64,000 nt of DNA from Bog-756 sp963713625 (GCA_963713625.1 CAVQMN010000002.1:124001-188000); one strand, 5' to 3'. Counted from the first letter of the stretch, positions 34,370-42,934 are shown. Numbers and translations: made by a program. The notes: generated by a model not told the origin, from the letters alone.

Positions 34370-35992
34370 ATGGCCAAGTTGATCACGTTCGACGAGGAGG
34401 CCCGCCGGTCCCTTGAGAGCGGAATGAACAAGCTCGCCGACGCCGTGCGCGTCACCCTCGGACCCAAAGGCCGCAACGTCGTCCTCGACAAGAAGTGGGG
34501 CGCTCCCACCATCACCAATGACGGCGTCTCCATCGCCAAGGACATCGAGCTCGAGGATCCGTTCGAACGGATCGGCGCCGAGCTGGTCAAAGAAGTGGCC
34601 AAGAAGACCGACGACGTCGCCGGCGACGGCACCACCACCGCCACCGTGCTGGCCTGGGCCATGGTCCACGAGGGCCTGCGCAACGTGGCCGCCGGGGCCA
34701 ACCCCATGTCGCTCAAGAAGGGGATCGAGGCCGGCGTCGAGTCGGCTGTCGCCTCGCTCCGGGGCATCGCCCGCGACACCGATTCGAAAGACCAGATCGC
34801 TCAGGTGGCCTCTATTTCGGCGGCCGATCCCGAAATCGGCGGGATGATCTCCGAGGCCATCGACAAGGTGGGCAAGGACGGTGTGATCACCGTGGAGGAA
34901 TCACAGACGTTCGGCATGGACATGGACCTGGTCGAGGGAATGCGCTTCGACAAGGGCTACATCTCCCCCTACTTCGTGACCGACCCCGAGCGGATGGAGG
35001 CGGTCCTCGAGGACGCCTATGTCCTGCTGGTCGGATCCAAGATCACCGCCGTCCGTGACCTCCTCCCCCTGCTCGAGAAGGTCATGCAGGGTGGGAAGCC
35101 CCTGGTCATCATCGCCGAGGACCTCGAGGGTGAGGCCCTGGCCACGCTGGTCGTCAACAAGATCCGGGGCACGTTCCGGAGCGTGGCGGTCAAGGCCCCC
35201 GGGTTCGGCGAGCGCCGCAAGGCCATGCTCCAGGACATCGCCATCCTCACCGGCGGCCAGGTGGTCACCGAAGAGGTGGGTCTCAAGCTGGAGAACGTGG
35301 GTATCGAGCTGCTGGGCAGTGCCCGGAAGGTCGTGGTCACCAAGGACGAGACCACCATCGTCGAGGGTGGCGGATCCGACGACGAGATCAAGGGCCGGAT
35401 CAACCAGATCAAGGCCGAGATCGAGAACACCGACTCCGACTACGACCGCGAGAAGCTCCAGGAGCGTCTGGCCAAGCTGTCCGGCGGAGTCGCGGTGATC
35501 AAGGTCGGAGCAGCCACCGAGGTGGAGCTCAAGGAGAAGAAGCACCGCATCGAGGACGCCGTGTCCACCACCAAGGCCGCCATCGAAGAGGGTGTGGTCC
35601 CGGGCGGGGGCGTTGCCCTGCTGCGTGCGCAGACCGCCGTGCTCGACACCGCCGACAAGCTCGAAGGCGACGAGGCCACCGGTGCCCGCATCGTGGCCCG
35701 TGCCGTCGAAGAGCCGCTCAAGCAGATCGCGGTCAACGCCGGTCTCGAGGGCGGCGTGATCGTCGACAAGGTCCGCAACCTGAAGAAGCCGAACGAGGGC
35801 CTCAACGCCGCCACCGGCGAGTACGAGGACCTGTTCAAGACCGGGGTGATCGACGCCGTGAAGGTGACCAGGTCGGCGTTGCAGAACGCCGCCTCCATCG
35901 CCGCCCTGTTCCTGACCACCGAGGCGGTCATCGTGGACAAGCCCGAGGAGTCGGCTGCGGCCATGCCCGGCGGAGGAATGGACGACTTCTAG
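34370..35992 (+). CDS. groL: 60-kDa chaperonin GroEL
   Basis: A 540-residue GroEL that refolds proteins in an ATP-driven double ring. Signature segments are TLGPKGRNVVLDKKWGAP, the ATP site DVAGDGTTTATVLA, AAIEEGVVPGGGVALLRA near the end of the equatorial domain, and a C-terminal MPGGGMDDF rather than a His-rich tail. ATG 34370 follows GGAGGAA. No groES lies upstream, so this is a stand-alone copy like the GroEL2/GroEL1 copies of other actinobacteria; the Gly-Met ending suggests the housekeeping type. A CIRCE element and a strong terminator frame it. Confidence 0.97.
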   Translation: MAKLITFDEEARRSLESGMNKLADAVRVTLGPKGRNVVLDKKWGAPTITNDGVSIAKDIELEDPFERIGAELVKEVAKKTDDVAGDGTTTATVLAWAMVHEGLRNVAAGANPMSLKKGIEAGVESAVASLRGIARDTDSKDQIAQVASISAADPEIGGMISEAIDKVGKDGVITVEESQTFGMDMDLVEGMRFDKGYISPYFVTDPERMEAVLEDAYVLLVGSKITAVRDLLPLLEKVMQGGKPLVIIAEDLEGEALATLVVNKIRGTFRSVAVKAPGFGERRKAMLQDIAILTGGQVVTEEVGLKLENVGIELLGSARKVVVTKDETTIVEGGGSDDEIKGRINQIKAEIENTDSDYDREKLQERLAKLSGGVAVIKVGAATEVELKEKKHRIEDAVSTTKAAIEEGVVPGGGVALLRAQTAVLDTADKLEGDEATGARIVARAVEEPLKQIAVNAGLEGGVIVDKVRNLKKPNEGLNAATGEYEDLFKTGVIDAVKVTRSALQNAASIAALFLTTEAVIVDKPEESAAAMPGGGMDDF

Positions 35993-36075
35993 GGCGACCG
36001 GGACACCAGACGGCCTTCCGTCACGAGCCCGGTCGGAAGCGACCGGCTGTGTTCGGGGCCGGAGACATCGAGAGA

Positions 36076-36103
36076 CGAAGGGCGCCCGTCGGGGCGCCCT
36101 TCG
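36076..36103 (+). terminator. Rho-independent terminator of groEL
   Basis: CGAAGGGCGCCC (36076-36087) and GGGCGCCCTTCG (36092-36103) form a perfect 12-bp stem with a 4-base loop, followed by a T-rich TTCATTCCTT. It lies 84 bp after the groEL stop. Confidence 0.88.
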
Positions 36104-36125
36104 TTCATTCCTTAGACTGGGGCCC

Positions 36126-36842
36126 GTGACCGAACCCCTCGCTCCCTCCACCGGGTTGGGCGTGCTCCACCTCTTCGCCAAGGTCGACGCCGGCCCGGCC
36201 CGTTCCGGAGCCCCGGGCTGTGACACCCAGGCCGTCATCCAGGCCGTCAAGGCCGCCGAGGCCGATGGTGTCCAGGTGGTGGTGGTGGCCATGCTCGGCC
36301 ACAAGGCTGACGTGGGGTTCATGGCCCTCGGTGCCGATCTGTGGAGACTTCGGAGGCTGCAGAGCGATCTCCGGTCGGCCGGACTGACCGTGGTCTACTC
36401 CTATGTCTCGCTCACCGAGATCTCCGAGTACGCGGCCGGCATTCCTGACGAGATGAAGCAGACCAGGCTGTACCCGTCATTGCCACCCGACGGGATGACG
36501 GCGTTCTGCTTCTACCCGATGTCCAAGCGGCGCGGTGAGTCGGAGGGTTCCAACTGGTTCTCCATGCCCTTCGAGGAGCGGAAGGAATTGATGTACGGCC
36601 ACGGGGCGGTGGGTCGGACCTTCGCCGGCCGGGTCGTCCAGGTGATCACCGGATCGACCGGCATCGACGATTGGGAGTGGGGCGTGACCCTGTTCGGTGT
36701 GAAACCGGACGACCTCAAGGACTGCGTCTACACCATGCGCTTCGACGAGGGCTCGGCCCGGTTCGCCGAGTTCGGGCCCTTCCTGACCGGGATGGTGGCA
36801 CCGGTGGAGACGGTCCTGGCCCAGATCGCCACCGATGAGTGA
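36126..36842 (+). CDS. chdC: Coproheme decarboxylase (HemQ/ChdC), chlorite dismutase family
   Basis: A 238-residue chlorite-dismutase-fold protein. The FYPMSKRR motif, PFEERKELMYGHG and the VQVITGSTGIDDWEWGVTLF block identify the ChdC branch, which decarboxylates coproheme to haem b in the coproporphyrin-dependent route. One point is odd. Residue 145, in NWF, aligns with the NWY tyrosine that forms the reactive radical in the firmicute enzyme; here it is Phe. If the alignment holds, another residue must do that job or activity is altered. GTG 36126 starts the gene, and the stop overlaps the start of larE by 8 bases. Confidence 0.88.
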   Translation: MTEPLAPSTGLGVLHLFAKVDAGPARSGAPGCDTQAVIQAVKAAEADGVQVVVVAMLGHKADVGFMALGADLWRLRRLQSDLRSAGLTVVYSYVSLTEISEYAAGIPDEMKQTRLYPSLPPDGMTAFCFYPMSKRRGESEGSNWFSMPFEERKELMYGHGAVGRTFAGRVVQVITGSTGIDDWEWGVTLFGVKPDDLKDCVYTMRFDEGSARFAEFGPFLTGMVAPVETVLAQIATDE

Positions 36843-37707
36843 GCAGGGCCCGGGGGGCGGCATCGGGGCCCTGCGCTCGGCGCTGGAACGGACGGGTCCC
36901 CTGGTCGTGGCCTTCAGCGGCGGAGCCGACTCGGCCTTTCTGGCCTGGGTGGCCACCGACACGCTGGGGCCGGACCTCGTGCGTTGCGTCACCGCCGTCT
37001 CGCCATCCCTCGCCCCCGAGGAGCTGGCCGACTGCCGCGCCCTGGCCTCGGAGTGGGGACTTCGCCACCTGGAGGTGGCGACCGACGAGTTGGCCGATCC
37101 GGCCTACGCCGTCAACGACGGCTCGCGTTGCTATCACTGCAAGACCTCGCTGCTCGATGCGCTCCGTGGGCTCGATGCGTTGGATCGGGTGGGTGTCCCG
37201 TCGGCCACCATCGCCCTGGGTGTGAACCTCGACGATCTGGGCGACCATCGGCCGGGACAGCAGGCGGCTGCCGAACGGGGAGCGATCTTCCCGTTGGTGA
37301 CGGCCGGTTTCACCAAAGCCGACGTGAGGGCGGCATCGCGGCTCCTCGGCCTCCGGACCTGGGACAAACCCGCGGCAGCCTGCCTGGCCTCGCGCGTTCC
37401 CTACGGCATCCCGGTCACCCTGGGGACGCTTCGCTCGGTGGCCGACGCCGAGTCGGCATTGCGCGCCTTCGGCTTCGGGCAGCTGCGGGTCCGCCACTAC
37501 GGCGACACGGCCCGGATCGAGGTGCCGGCCGAGGACCTGGCCCTCGTCGTGGCCAGGCGGGAGGAGGTCACCAGGGCGGTGCATGGCGCCGGTTACCGCT
37601 ACGTCACCCTCGACCTCGACGGGTTCCGCTCAGGCAATCTCAATGGAGCACTGCCGGACCGGGAGACGTCCCCGCAGCCGGCTCCAGCCCGAGGAGGCCA
37701 CCGGTGA
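36835..37707 (+). CDS. larE: LarE, sulfur insertion enzyme for the nickel-pincer cofactor
   Basis: A 290-residue PP-loop enzyme (SGGADS at 28-33). LarE adds sulfur to the pyridinium dicarboxylate made by LarB, giving the thio-groups that bind nickel. The catalytic Cys is in PAAACLASRVPYG (Cys 183). A further pair, Cys 99 and Cys 102 in SRCYHCK, gives three cysteines, the number needed for the form of LarE that carries a [4Fe-4S] cluster instead of being sacrificial. That last point is inference. larC and larB lie 5 kb away on the other strand. The stop overlaps the next start (GTGA). Confidence 0.93.
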   Translation: MSEQGPGGGIGALRSALERTGPLVVAFSGGADSAFLAWVATDTLGPDLVRCVTAVSPSLAPEELADCRALASEWGLRHLEVATDELADPAYAVNDGSRCYHCKTSLLDALRGLDALDRVGVPSATIALGVNLDDLGDHRPGQQAAAERGAIFPLVTAGFTKADVRAASRLLGLRTWDKPAAACLASRVPYGIPVTLGTLRSVADAESALRAFGFGQLRVRHYGDTARIEVPAEDLALVVARREEVTRAVHGAGYRYVTLDLDGFRSGNLNGALPDRETSPQPAPARGGHR

Positions 37708-37943
37708 TACGGGTCAGGGTCAAACTGACGTTCCCCGAGGAGCTGGTCCGGGAGCCGATCATCGCTCGCATGGTCAAGGAGCTGGATATCGTCCCCAACA
37801 TCCGGAGGGCCGACGTCGGTGAGCACGACGGATGGATCATCTGCGAACTGGACGGCGACGCCGGGACGGTGGACCGGGCCGTCGAGTGGCTTCGCAACGA
37901 GGGCGTCCAGGTGGATCTGCTCGGCGACGTCGTCGAGAGCTGA
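37704..37943 (+). CDS. NIL-domain protein
   Basis: A 79-residue protein made of a single NIL-type ferredoxin-like domain: an initial strand RVRVKLTFPEELVREPII, VPNIRRADVGEHDGWIICEL, and a final helix-strand AVEWLRNEGVQVDLL. NIL domains usually sit at the C-terminus of methionine ABC ATPases or before ferredoxin domains, where they may bind a small ligand. Here it stands alone. GTG 37704 overlaps the larE stop, so it is coupled to LarE. A role in cofactor or sulfur handling is only suggested by that coupling. Confidence 0.85.
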   Translation: MIRVRVKLTFPEELVREPIIARMVKELDIVPNIRRADVGEHDGWIICELDGDAGTVDRAVEWLRNEGVQVDLLGDVVES

Positions 37944-37946
37944 GCG

Positions 37947-38828
37947 TTGGACTCCCACGGAGAACGGACCACACCACGTCCGGGGCCCGTGGCCCCGGTC
38001 CCGGAACCGGGCGACGACCGGGAGGCGGAGCTCCTGGCGGCCAACCTGCGCAACTGGGACGAACGGGTGTCGGTCCACATGGCCTCCCGTTTCTATGACG
38101 TCGACCGGTGGGTGGCGACACGGCCCGGTCCCCGACCGCGGGAGATCGAGGCCCTCGGCGATGTCAGCGGACTCGACCTCGTCCACCTCCAATGCCATTT
38201 CGGGCTGGACACCCTGGCCTGGGCCGATGCCGGCGCCAAGGTCACGGGACTCGACTTTTCGGCCCAGGCCATCAGGGCCGCCCAGGATCTGGCCGTGCGG
38301 GCCGGCCTCGAGGACCGGTCGACCTTCGTGTGCGCCGATGTGTACGAGGCGGCCGACGTGCTCGGGCCCGGTACCTTCGACGTCGTCTATGTGAGCCTCG
38401 GAGCTCTGCACTGGCTTCCGAGCGTCGACCGGTGGGCCGACCAGGTAGCGGCGCTGGCCCGTCCGGGCGGCCGGCTCTACCTGCACGAGATCCACCCGTT
38501 CGCCTGGTCGCTGGCCGACGACTCCCCGACCGTCGCGTATACCTACTTCGAAGAGGCGGAGCCGTTCGCCGACGACTCCGAGCTGACCTACACCGATGCC
38601 GAGCGGCCGCTGGCCAACGTCCGCACCTACCAGTGGAACCACAGCATCGGTGAGCTGGTGATGGCACTTGTCACCCGGGGGATGCACATCGATCTCCTGG
38701 TCGAACACGATTGGACCGTCAACCAGCAGTTCCCCTGGCTGATCGAGTCCACTCCCAGACAGTGGTCGGCCCCGCCGGGACTCCCCCGCATGCCCCTCAC
38801 CTACACCCTGGTGGCCACCCGGGGGTAG
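37947..38828 (+). CDS. Class I SAM-dependent methyltransferase
   Basis: A 293-residue methyltransferase with motif I LVHLQCHFGLDTLAWADAG, strand 2 VTGLDFSAQAIRAA, CADVYEAADVL and FDVVYVSLGALHWL, all typical of the methyltransferase_11/25 group. The later Tyr/Trp-rich part (YTYFEEAEPFADDSELTY) is common in an actinobacterial subgroup of small-molecule methyltransferases. TTG 37947 is taken as start, 3 bp after the NIL gene stop, in the same operon as chdC and larE. The substrate is unknown. Confidence 0.85.
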   Translation: MDSHGERTTPRPGPVAPVPEPGDDREAELLAANLRNWDERVSVHMASRFYDVDRWVATRPGPRPREIEALGDVSGLDLVHLQCHFGLDTLAWADAGAKVTGLDFSAQAIRAAQDLAVRAGLEDRSTFVCADVYEAADVLGPGTFDVVYVSLGALHWLPSVDRWADQVAALARPGGRLYLHEIHPFAWSLADDSPTVAYTYFEEAEPFADDSELTYTDAERPLANVRTYQWNHSIGELVMALVTRGMHIDLLVEHDWTVNQQFPWLIESTPRQWSAPPGLPRMPLTYTLVATRG

Positions 38829-38904
38829 CCGGGGCGGGAGCCGGGCCCCGGGGAGGAGGTCCCGGGGTGATGAGAGGGGGATTCCGAGAGGAAGGTGGCC
38901 GGCT

Positions 38905-39084
38905 TCAGGAGTCCTTGCGGATCGTCCAGCCCGCGTCGGACACCTTGCGAGGCTCGTAGAAGAGGCATCCCTCCGGGCAGGCGAAGGGAATCTGCTGGTT
39001 GGCGCCGACCCGGCACCGCTCGAGCTTTTCCTCGTGGGCAGTGGTCTGCATGATGTAATGACGGCAATCCTCGTTGACGGCCAC
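38905..39084 (-). CDS. Small Cys-rich (putative zinc-binding) protein
   Basis: A 59-residue frame from GTG 39084, too short for most gene finders. It has four cysteines and a conserved-looking body: NEDCRHYIMQTT, ERCRVGANQQ, PFACPEGCLFYEPRKVS, AGWTI. The C-x2-C knuckle-like ACPEGC plus two further Cys suggests a structural zinc site. I recognise this layout from small uncharacterised actinobacterial proteins, but know no function. The start is divergent from the NUDIX gene, 56 bp away, and an in-frame TGA upstream fixes the gene's limit. Confidence 0.72.
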   Translation of the reverse strand: MAVNEDCRHYIMQTTAHEEKLERCRVGANQQIPFACPEGCLFYEPRKVSDAGWTIRKDS

Positions 39085-39140
39085 ACTCCATTCTGCCTGA
39101 TGGATGCGGCTCCACGTTGGCAGCGGGTAGCGTCAGGTGG

Positions 39141-39839
39141 GTGGAACCTGTTCCCTCCACCAAACAGCTCCTCCGCTGGAGCGAGGCCCTGGCCGGGATC
39201 GCGCGCACCGGGCTGGGCTTCACCGAGTCTCTGTACGAGCAGGAGCGCTTCGAGGAGGTCCTGCGGATCGCCGCGGACATCCGGGTGACCGTGGACGAGG
39301 GGACGGAGGGCGCCGAGGACGCCGAAGGGCTCGTGGAAGAGTGGCTCGGCTCGGTCGGCAAGGGCGTCCCCGGCTACGTGACACCCAAGGTTGCGGTCGG
39401 GGCTGCGGTGGGCAACGAGAACGGCGAGATACTGCTGGTCAAGCGGGCCGATTCCGGCGTGTGGCTCTATCCCACCGGCTGGGCCGATGTCGGCTACTCG
39501 GCCGCCGAAGTGGTGGTCAAAGAAGTCGAGGAGGAGACGGGCATCGACGTCGAGGTGGTGAGGCTCATCGCCGTACTCGACGGTCTCCGCATCGGCATCA
39601 GCCGGATACCGCTGTACTCCCTGGTGTTCCAGTGCCGGCCCATCGGGGGGGAGCTCAAGGCCCACCCCCTGGAATGTGCCGATGTGGGCTGGTTCCCCCT
39701 CGACAAGCTCCCCTTTCCCCTGGCCGGCGCCGAGCGCTGGGGCCAACATGTCTTCGCCGCCCTGCGCGGGGAACCGGTCGAGGTCCTGTACGACTCGGTG
39801 CGGTCCCCCACCTGGCGGGGTGATCCGAATAGGACCTGA
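39141..39839 (+). CDS. NUDIX hydrolase with N-terminal helical domain
   Basis: A 232-residue protein. The N-terminal helical part (LLRWSEALAGIARTGLGFTE, YEQERFEEVLRIA) is the small domain found before NUDIX domains of the ADP-ribose/NAD-diphosphate type. The NUDIX box is GWADVGYSAAEVVVKEVEEE followed by TG. The catalytic glutamates of the REUxEE part are kept, but the first Glu of the box is Tyr and the Arg is Lys. It should hydrolyse a nucleoside diphosphate linked to some moiety; the actual substrate is unknown. GTG 39141 is preferred, next to the first residues of the helical domain. Confidence 0.82.
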   Translation: MEPVPSTKQLLRWSEALAGIARTGLGFTESLYEQERFEEVLRIAADIRVTVDEGTEGAEDAEGLVEEWLGSVGKGVPGYVTPKVAVGAAVGNENGEILLVKRADSGVWLYPTGWADVGYSAAEVVVKEVEEETGIDVEVVRLIAVLDGLRIGISRIPLYSLVFQCRPIGGELKAHPLECADVGWFPLDKLPFPLAGAERWGQHVFAALRGEPVEVLYDSVRSPTWRGDPNRT

Positions 39840-39863
39840 TCCTGTCCCACCGAGAGACCGGGC

Positions 39864-40361
39864 ATGAGCGCGGAACCGACGCCAGGGGTCACCATCAGCG
39901 AGGCGACCGAGGTCTCGCCCGAGCTGATCAGGGCGTTCGAACGCCTGATCCCCCAACTGTCGTCGTCATCCCCTCCGCCCGGGGCCGGCGCGCTGGCGGA
40001 GATGGTGGCTTCACCCGCGTCGGTGCTCCTCGTGGCCCACGACGGGTCGGGATCCATCGTGGGTTCGCTGACCCTCGCCGTGTTTCGGGTGCCCACCGGG
40101 CTGCGGGCCTGGATCGAGGACGTGGTGGTGGACGAATCGGCCCGGGGGACGGGAGCAGGCGAGGCGTTGGTCCACGCGGCCATCGACCGGGCCAACGCGG
40201 TCGGGGCCAGGACCGTCGACCTCACCTCCCGGCCGAGCAGGGAAGCAGCCAACCGCCTCTACCGACGGGTCGGGTTCGAGCTGCGGACCACCAATGTGTA
40301 CCGGTGGAGCGCCGGGTCGGCCGAAAAGGCCGTCGCCCCGGACGACGAGGGCCCGTCGTAG
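39864..40361 (+). CDS. GNAT-family N-acetyltransferase
   Basis: A 165-residue single-domain acetyltransferase. The acetyl-CoA-binding motif A is WIEDVVVDESARGTGAGEAL, and motif B includes VDLTSRPSREAANRLYRRVG with FEL after it. This is close to the general GNAT family (RimI-like fold), but the substrate cannot be read. It is 24 bp after the NUDIX gene and 30 bp before a second GNAT gene, so the three are probably co-transcribed. Confidence 0.85.
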   Translation: MSAEPTPGVTISEATEVSPELIRAFERLIPQLSSSSPPPGAGALAEMVASPASVLLVAHDGSGSIVGSLTLAVFRVPTGLRAWIEDVVVDESARGTGAGEALVHAAIDRANAVGARTVDLTSRPSREAANRLYRRVGFELRTTNVYRWSAGSAEKAVAPDDEGPS

Positions 40362-40391
40362 ACGCGGGCCCGTCGTAGGAAGCAGCCGGAA

Positions 40392-40967
40392 GTGGGTCGC
40401 GTCGAGTGGCTGACCGCCCGCCCGGCCGGGACGATCCGGTCGGTGGATGTGGCCTTGCACCGGGCTCGCCCCGACGATCTCGACGAGCTGGTGGACGCGG
40501 TCAACGCCAGCCTCGAGGAGCTACGGCCCTGGATGCCCTGGGCCCAGGACCCGGCCACCAGCCGGTCCATCGGCGACTTCCTCGGACGGGCCGATCGGGA
40601 CTGGGAGGCGGGACATGAGTTCCAGTTCGCCATCCGCGGCGGGAAAGGATCGGAACCCGACGCGCTGCTCGGCTTCTGCGGGCTCCACAACCGGATCGGT
40701 GCCGGGGCGCTGGAGATCGGCTACTGGGTGCGGTCCGACTGCACCCGTCGCGGCGTGGCCAGCTCGGCGGCGGCCGCGCTCACCGCCACCGCACTCGATC
40801 TCGACGGTGTGCGCCGGGTGGAGATCCACTGCGATGCCGCCAACAGCCCGAGCGCGGCGATCCCACCCAAGCTCGGATTCCGCCTGGATCGCATCGAGAC
40901 CCGACCGCCGGAGACACCCGGGGAAACCGACGGGCACATGATCTGGGTGTACCCATCGTCCCCGTAG
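40392..40967 (+). CDS. RimJ/RimL-type GNAT N-acetyltransferase
   Basis: A 191-residue acetyltransferase of the RimJ/RimL/YdaF kind. HRARPDDLDELVDAV, ELRPWMPWAQ, GFCGLHN, LEIGYWVRSDCTRRGVASSA (motif A) and VEIHCDAANSPSAAIPPKLG (motif B) are all in place. Such enzymes acetylate protein N-termini, amino acids or small amines, often for detoxification. It starts at GTG 40392; a later GTG (40443) is possible because the first 17 residues lie before the usual domain start. Confidence 0.85.
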   Translation: MGRVEWLTARPAGTIRSVDVALHRARPDDLDELVDAVNASLEELRPWMPWAQDPATSRSIGDFLGRADRDWEAGHEFQFAIRGGKGSEPDALLGFCGLHNRIGAGALEIGYWVRSDCTRRGVASSAAAALTATALDLDGVRRVEIHCDAANSPSAAIPPKLGFRLDRIETRPPETPGETDGHMIWVYPSSP

Positions 40968-41013
40968 CCGGTCCTCGACCAGGGTTCCCCGTCGTGGCAA
41001 CCGGGCATGGTCG

Positions 41014-42213
41014 GTGACGATGGCCGATCGAGTGCAGCTTCCGGATGCCCGGGAGTCCGTCCTCCCGAGCCGGTTCCGGGCCTGGAGCTGGGCCCTGGCC
41101 ACGACCGGGGTGGTCGGCGTCGTGGTGGCCGGGATCTTCGGCGGGGCCGACGCCCGATCCGCCGCCTCGCAGGTCTGGCCGGCGTTCGTCCTCGTGGCCG
41201 GCCTGCTCCTCGTGGGTCTCGTCGCCGACCAGGACGGGCTTTTTGCCGCGGCCGGTGACCGGCTGGCCGGGCTGGTCCCGAACGGGCTGCTCTTCCTGGC
41301 CAGTGCCGCGGCCATGGTGGCGGTGGTCACCGCTCTCCTCAATCTGGACACCTCCGTCGTCTTCTTGACCCCGGTGCTGGTCTACGCGGCACGAAGCCGG
41401 GGCCGGGGCGAGGCGGCGCTGCTGGTCGCCGGCCTTCTGCTGTCCAACGCGGCAAGCCTCCTCCTGCCCGGGTCCAACCTCACCAATCTCATCGTCCTCG
41501 GACAGCTCCATCTCTCCGGCGGTCAGTTCTTCGCCCGGATGGTCTTCCCGTGGATGGCCTCGGTGCTCATCACCACCGCGGTGGTAGCCATCGCCCAACG
41601 ATCGTCGTTGCCGACGGCTGGTGACCCGACACCGTTGCGTGGGCGAATGGGCCGGGAGCCGGCCACCATCGGGGTCGGCGCGGTGGCCGTGGTCGCCGTC
41701 ACCGTGCTGGTGCTCGTCCTCCGATCACCGGCCCTGCCGGTGGCGGGGGTGGGCGTCCTGGCCACCGCCTTCCGGTTGGCGACCCGGCAGACCGAGGTCC
41801 ACCGGGTGCGCGATGTGCTCGGCATCCCGGTGCTGATCGGGCTGTTCGGCATCGCCACCGCGCTGGGCACGCTCGGACGCGCCTGGTCCGGACCGGCCAC
41901 CCTCCTCGCCCACCTCGATCCGGCCGGCACCGCAGCACTGGCTGCGGTGGCCTCCGTACTGGTCAACAACCTCCCGGCCGCCTCATTGCTGGCCGCCCGG
42001 GTGCCCCCGCACCCCTACTCGTTGCTGGTCGGCCTCGATATCGGGCCCAACCTCTTCGTCACCGGTTCGCTGGCCTGGTTCCTCTGGTGGCGGGCGGCCA
42101 GATCGTCAGGGTCGAATGCCCCCGTCGCCCGCGCCGTCGTGCTCGGTCTGATCGCCGTCCCCCTGTCGATGGCCGCGGCCCTGGCCATCCTGGCGGCCAC
42201 CGGATCACACTGA
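41014..42213 (+). CDS. ArsB/NhaD-superfamily ion permease
   Basis: A 399-residue multi-pass membrane protein of the ion transporter superfamily. The two inverted repeats end in re-entrant loop motifs: LLSNAASLLLPGSNLTNLIV in the first half and SVLVNNLPAASLLAA with VGLDIGPNLFVTGSLAWFLW in the second. These match ArsB-like permeases, which extrude arsenite or exchange other anions. There is no arsR, arsC or arsA nearby, so the substrate is uncertain. The N-terminal helices and about ten transmembrane segments are normal for the family. GTG 41014 or ATG 41020 may be the start. Confidence 0.82.
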   Translation: MTMADRVQLPDARESVLPSRFRAWSWALATTGVVGVVVAGIFGGADARSAASQVWPAFVLVAGLLLVGLVADQDGLFAAAGDRLAGLVPNGLLFLASAAAMVAVVTALLNLDTSVVFLTPVLVYAARSRGRGEAALLVAGLLLSNAASLLLPGSNLTNLIVLGQLHLSGGQFFARMVFPWMASVLITTAVVAIAQRSSLPTAGDPTPLRGRMGREPATIGVGAVAVVAVTVLVLVLRSPALPVAGVGVLATAFRLATRQTEVHRVRDVLGIPVLIGLFGIATALGTLGRAWSGPATLLAHLDPAGTAALAAVASVLVNNLPAASLLAARVPPHPYSLLVGLDIGPNLFVTGSLAWFLWWRAARSSGSNAPVARAVVLGLIAVPLSMAAALAILAATGSH

Positions 42214-42231
42214 CCGGCGCGGCCGGCCGGA

Positions 42232-42792
42232 TCAGTTGATCTTCAAGAGGTCGACCACGAAGACCAGCGTGTCGTTGGCGGCGATTCCCGCCCCCGGTGA
42301 GCTCGACCCGTAGCCGAGGCTCGGCGGGATGATCAGCTCACGACGGCCGCCCACCTTCATCCCCACCACGCCCTTGTCCCAACCCGGGATGACCTGCTCC
42401 GGGGTCGCGTCCAGCGTGAAGGTGAAGGGCTGGCTGGTCCACGAGGCCTGGATGACCTTCCCCGAGGAGTACGTGGCCAGGACGTACTGGACCGTCACGG
42501 TGTCGCCCGGCTTGGCCGTAGCGCCGGTGCCGACGATCAGATCCGAGCTCTCCAGCTGGGTGGGAGGGGTTCCCGAAGGCACCGTGACCGAAGGCTCCTT
42601 GCCGGAGGTGCCGGCCGGAGAACGATCCGCCGGCGGAATCGTGGACAGCGTGCTCGATGCCGACCTGTTGGAGGAGGCGGTGGTCGAGGGGGCTGATGTG
42701 GTCGTGGGGCTCGACGACGAGCTGCTGCAACCCGCCAGTCCGAGGACCGACGCAGTGAGCACGACGAGCGACCAGGTACGCACACGGGACAT
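42232..42792 (-). CDS. FKBP-type peptidyl-prolyl isomerase lipoprotein
   Basis: A 186-residue lipoprotein. The signal peptide ends in a lipobox (VLGLAGCSS) with the lipidated Cys near 22, followed by a Ser/Thr-rich linker. The FKBP domain is in the C-terminal half: VTVQYVLATYSSGKVIQASW, FTFTLDATPEQVIPGWDKGV, GRRELIIPPSLGYG and a final DTLVFVVDLLKI strand. It should catalyse proline isomerisation during folding of exported proteins at the membrane outer face. ATG 42792 is the start. It converges on the ArsB-like gene with an 18-bp gap. Confidence 0.92.
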   Translation of the reverse strand: MSRVRTWSLVVLTASVLGLAGCSSSSSSPTTTSAPSTTASSNRSASSTLSTIPPADRSPAGTSGKEPSVTVPSGTPPTQLESSDLIVGTGATAKPGDTVTVQYVLATYSSGKVIQASWTSQPFTFTLDATPEQVIPGWDKGVVGMKVGGRRELIIPPSLGYGSSSPGAGIAANDTLVFVVDLLKIN

Positions 42793-42934
42793 GAAGATTC
42801 CTTTCCGAGGCTGATGCCGGGGCTCAGAGCTGCCCTGAGCAGCTCCGCAGGAGAAACGGTAGTGCGTCACCGCCGCCGGTGGTGACCACCGGGCCCCAAC
42901 CCGAACCCCCCGGCCCGGCCCACGGCCTCCGGGG

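Noticed and set aside
36984..37703. Upstream extension of the NIL-domain frame through larE
   Set aside because: The extension is a shadow of larE in another frame, and the GTG at 37704 with its overlap is the natural start.
41014..42213. Naming the permease arsB
   Set aside because: The fold fits, but no other arsenic gene is nearby and related permeases carry other anions.
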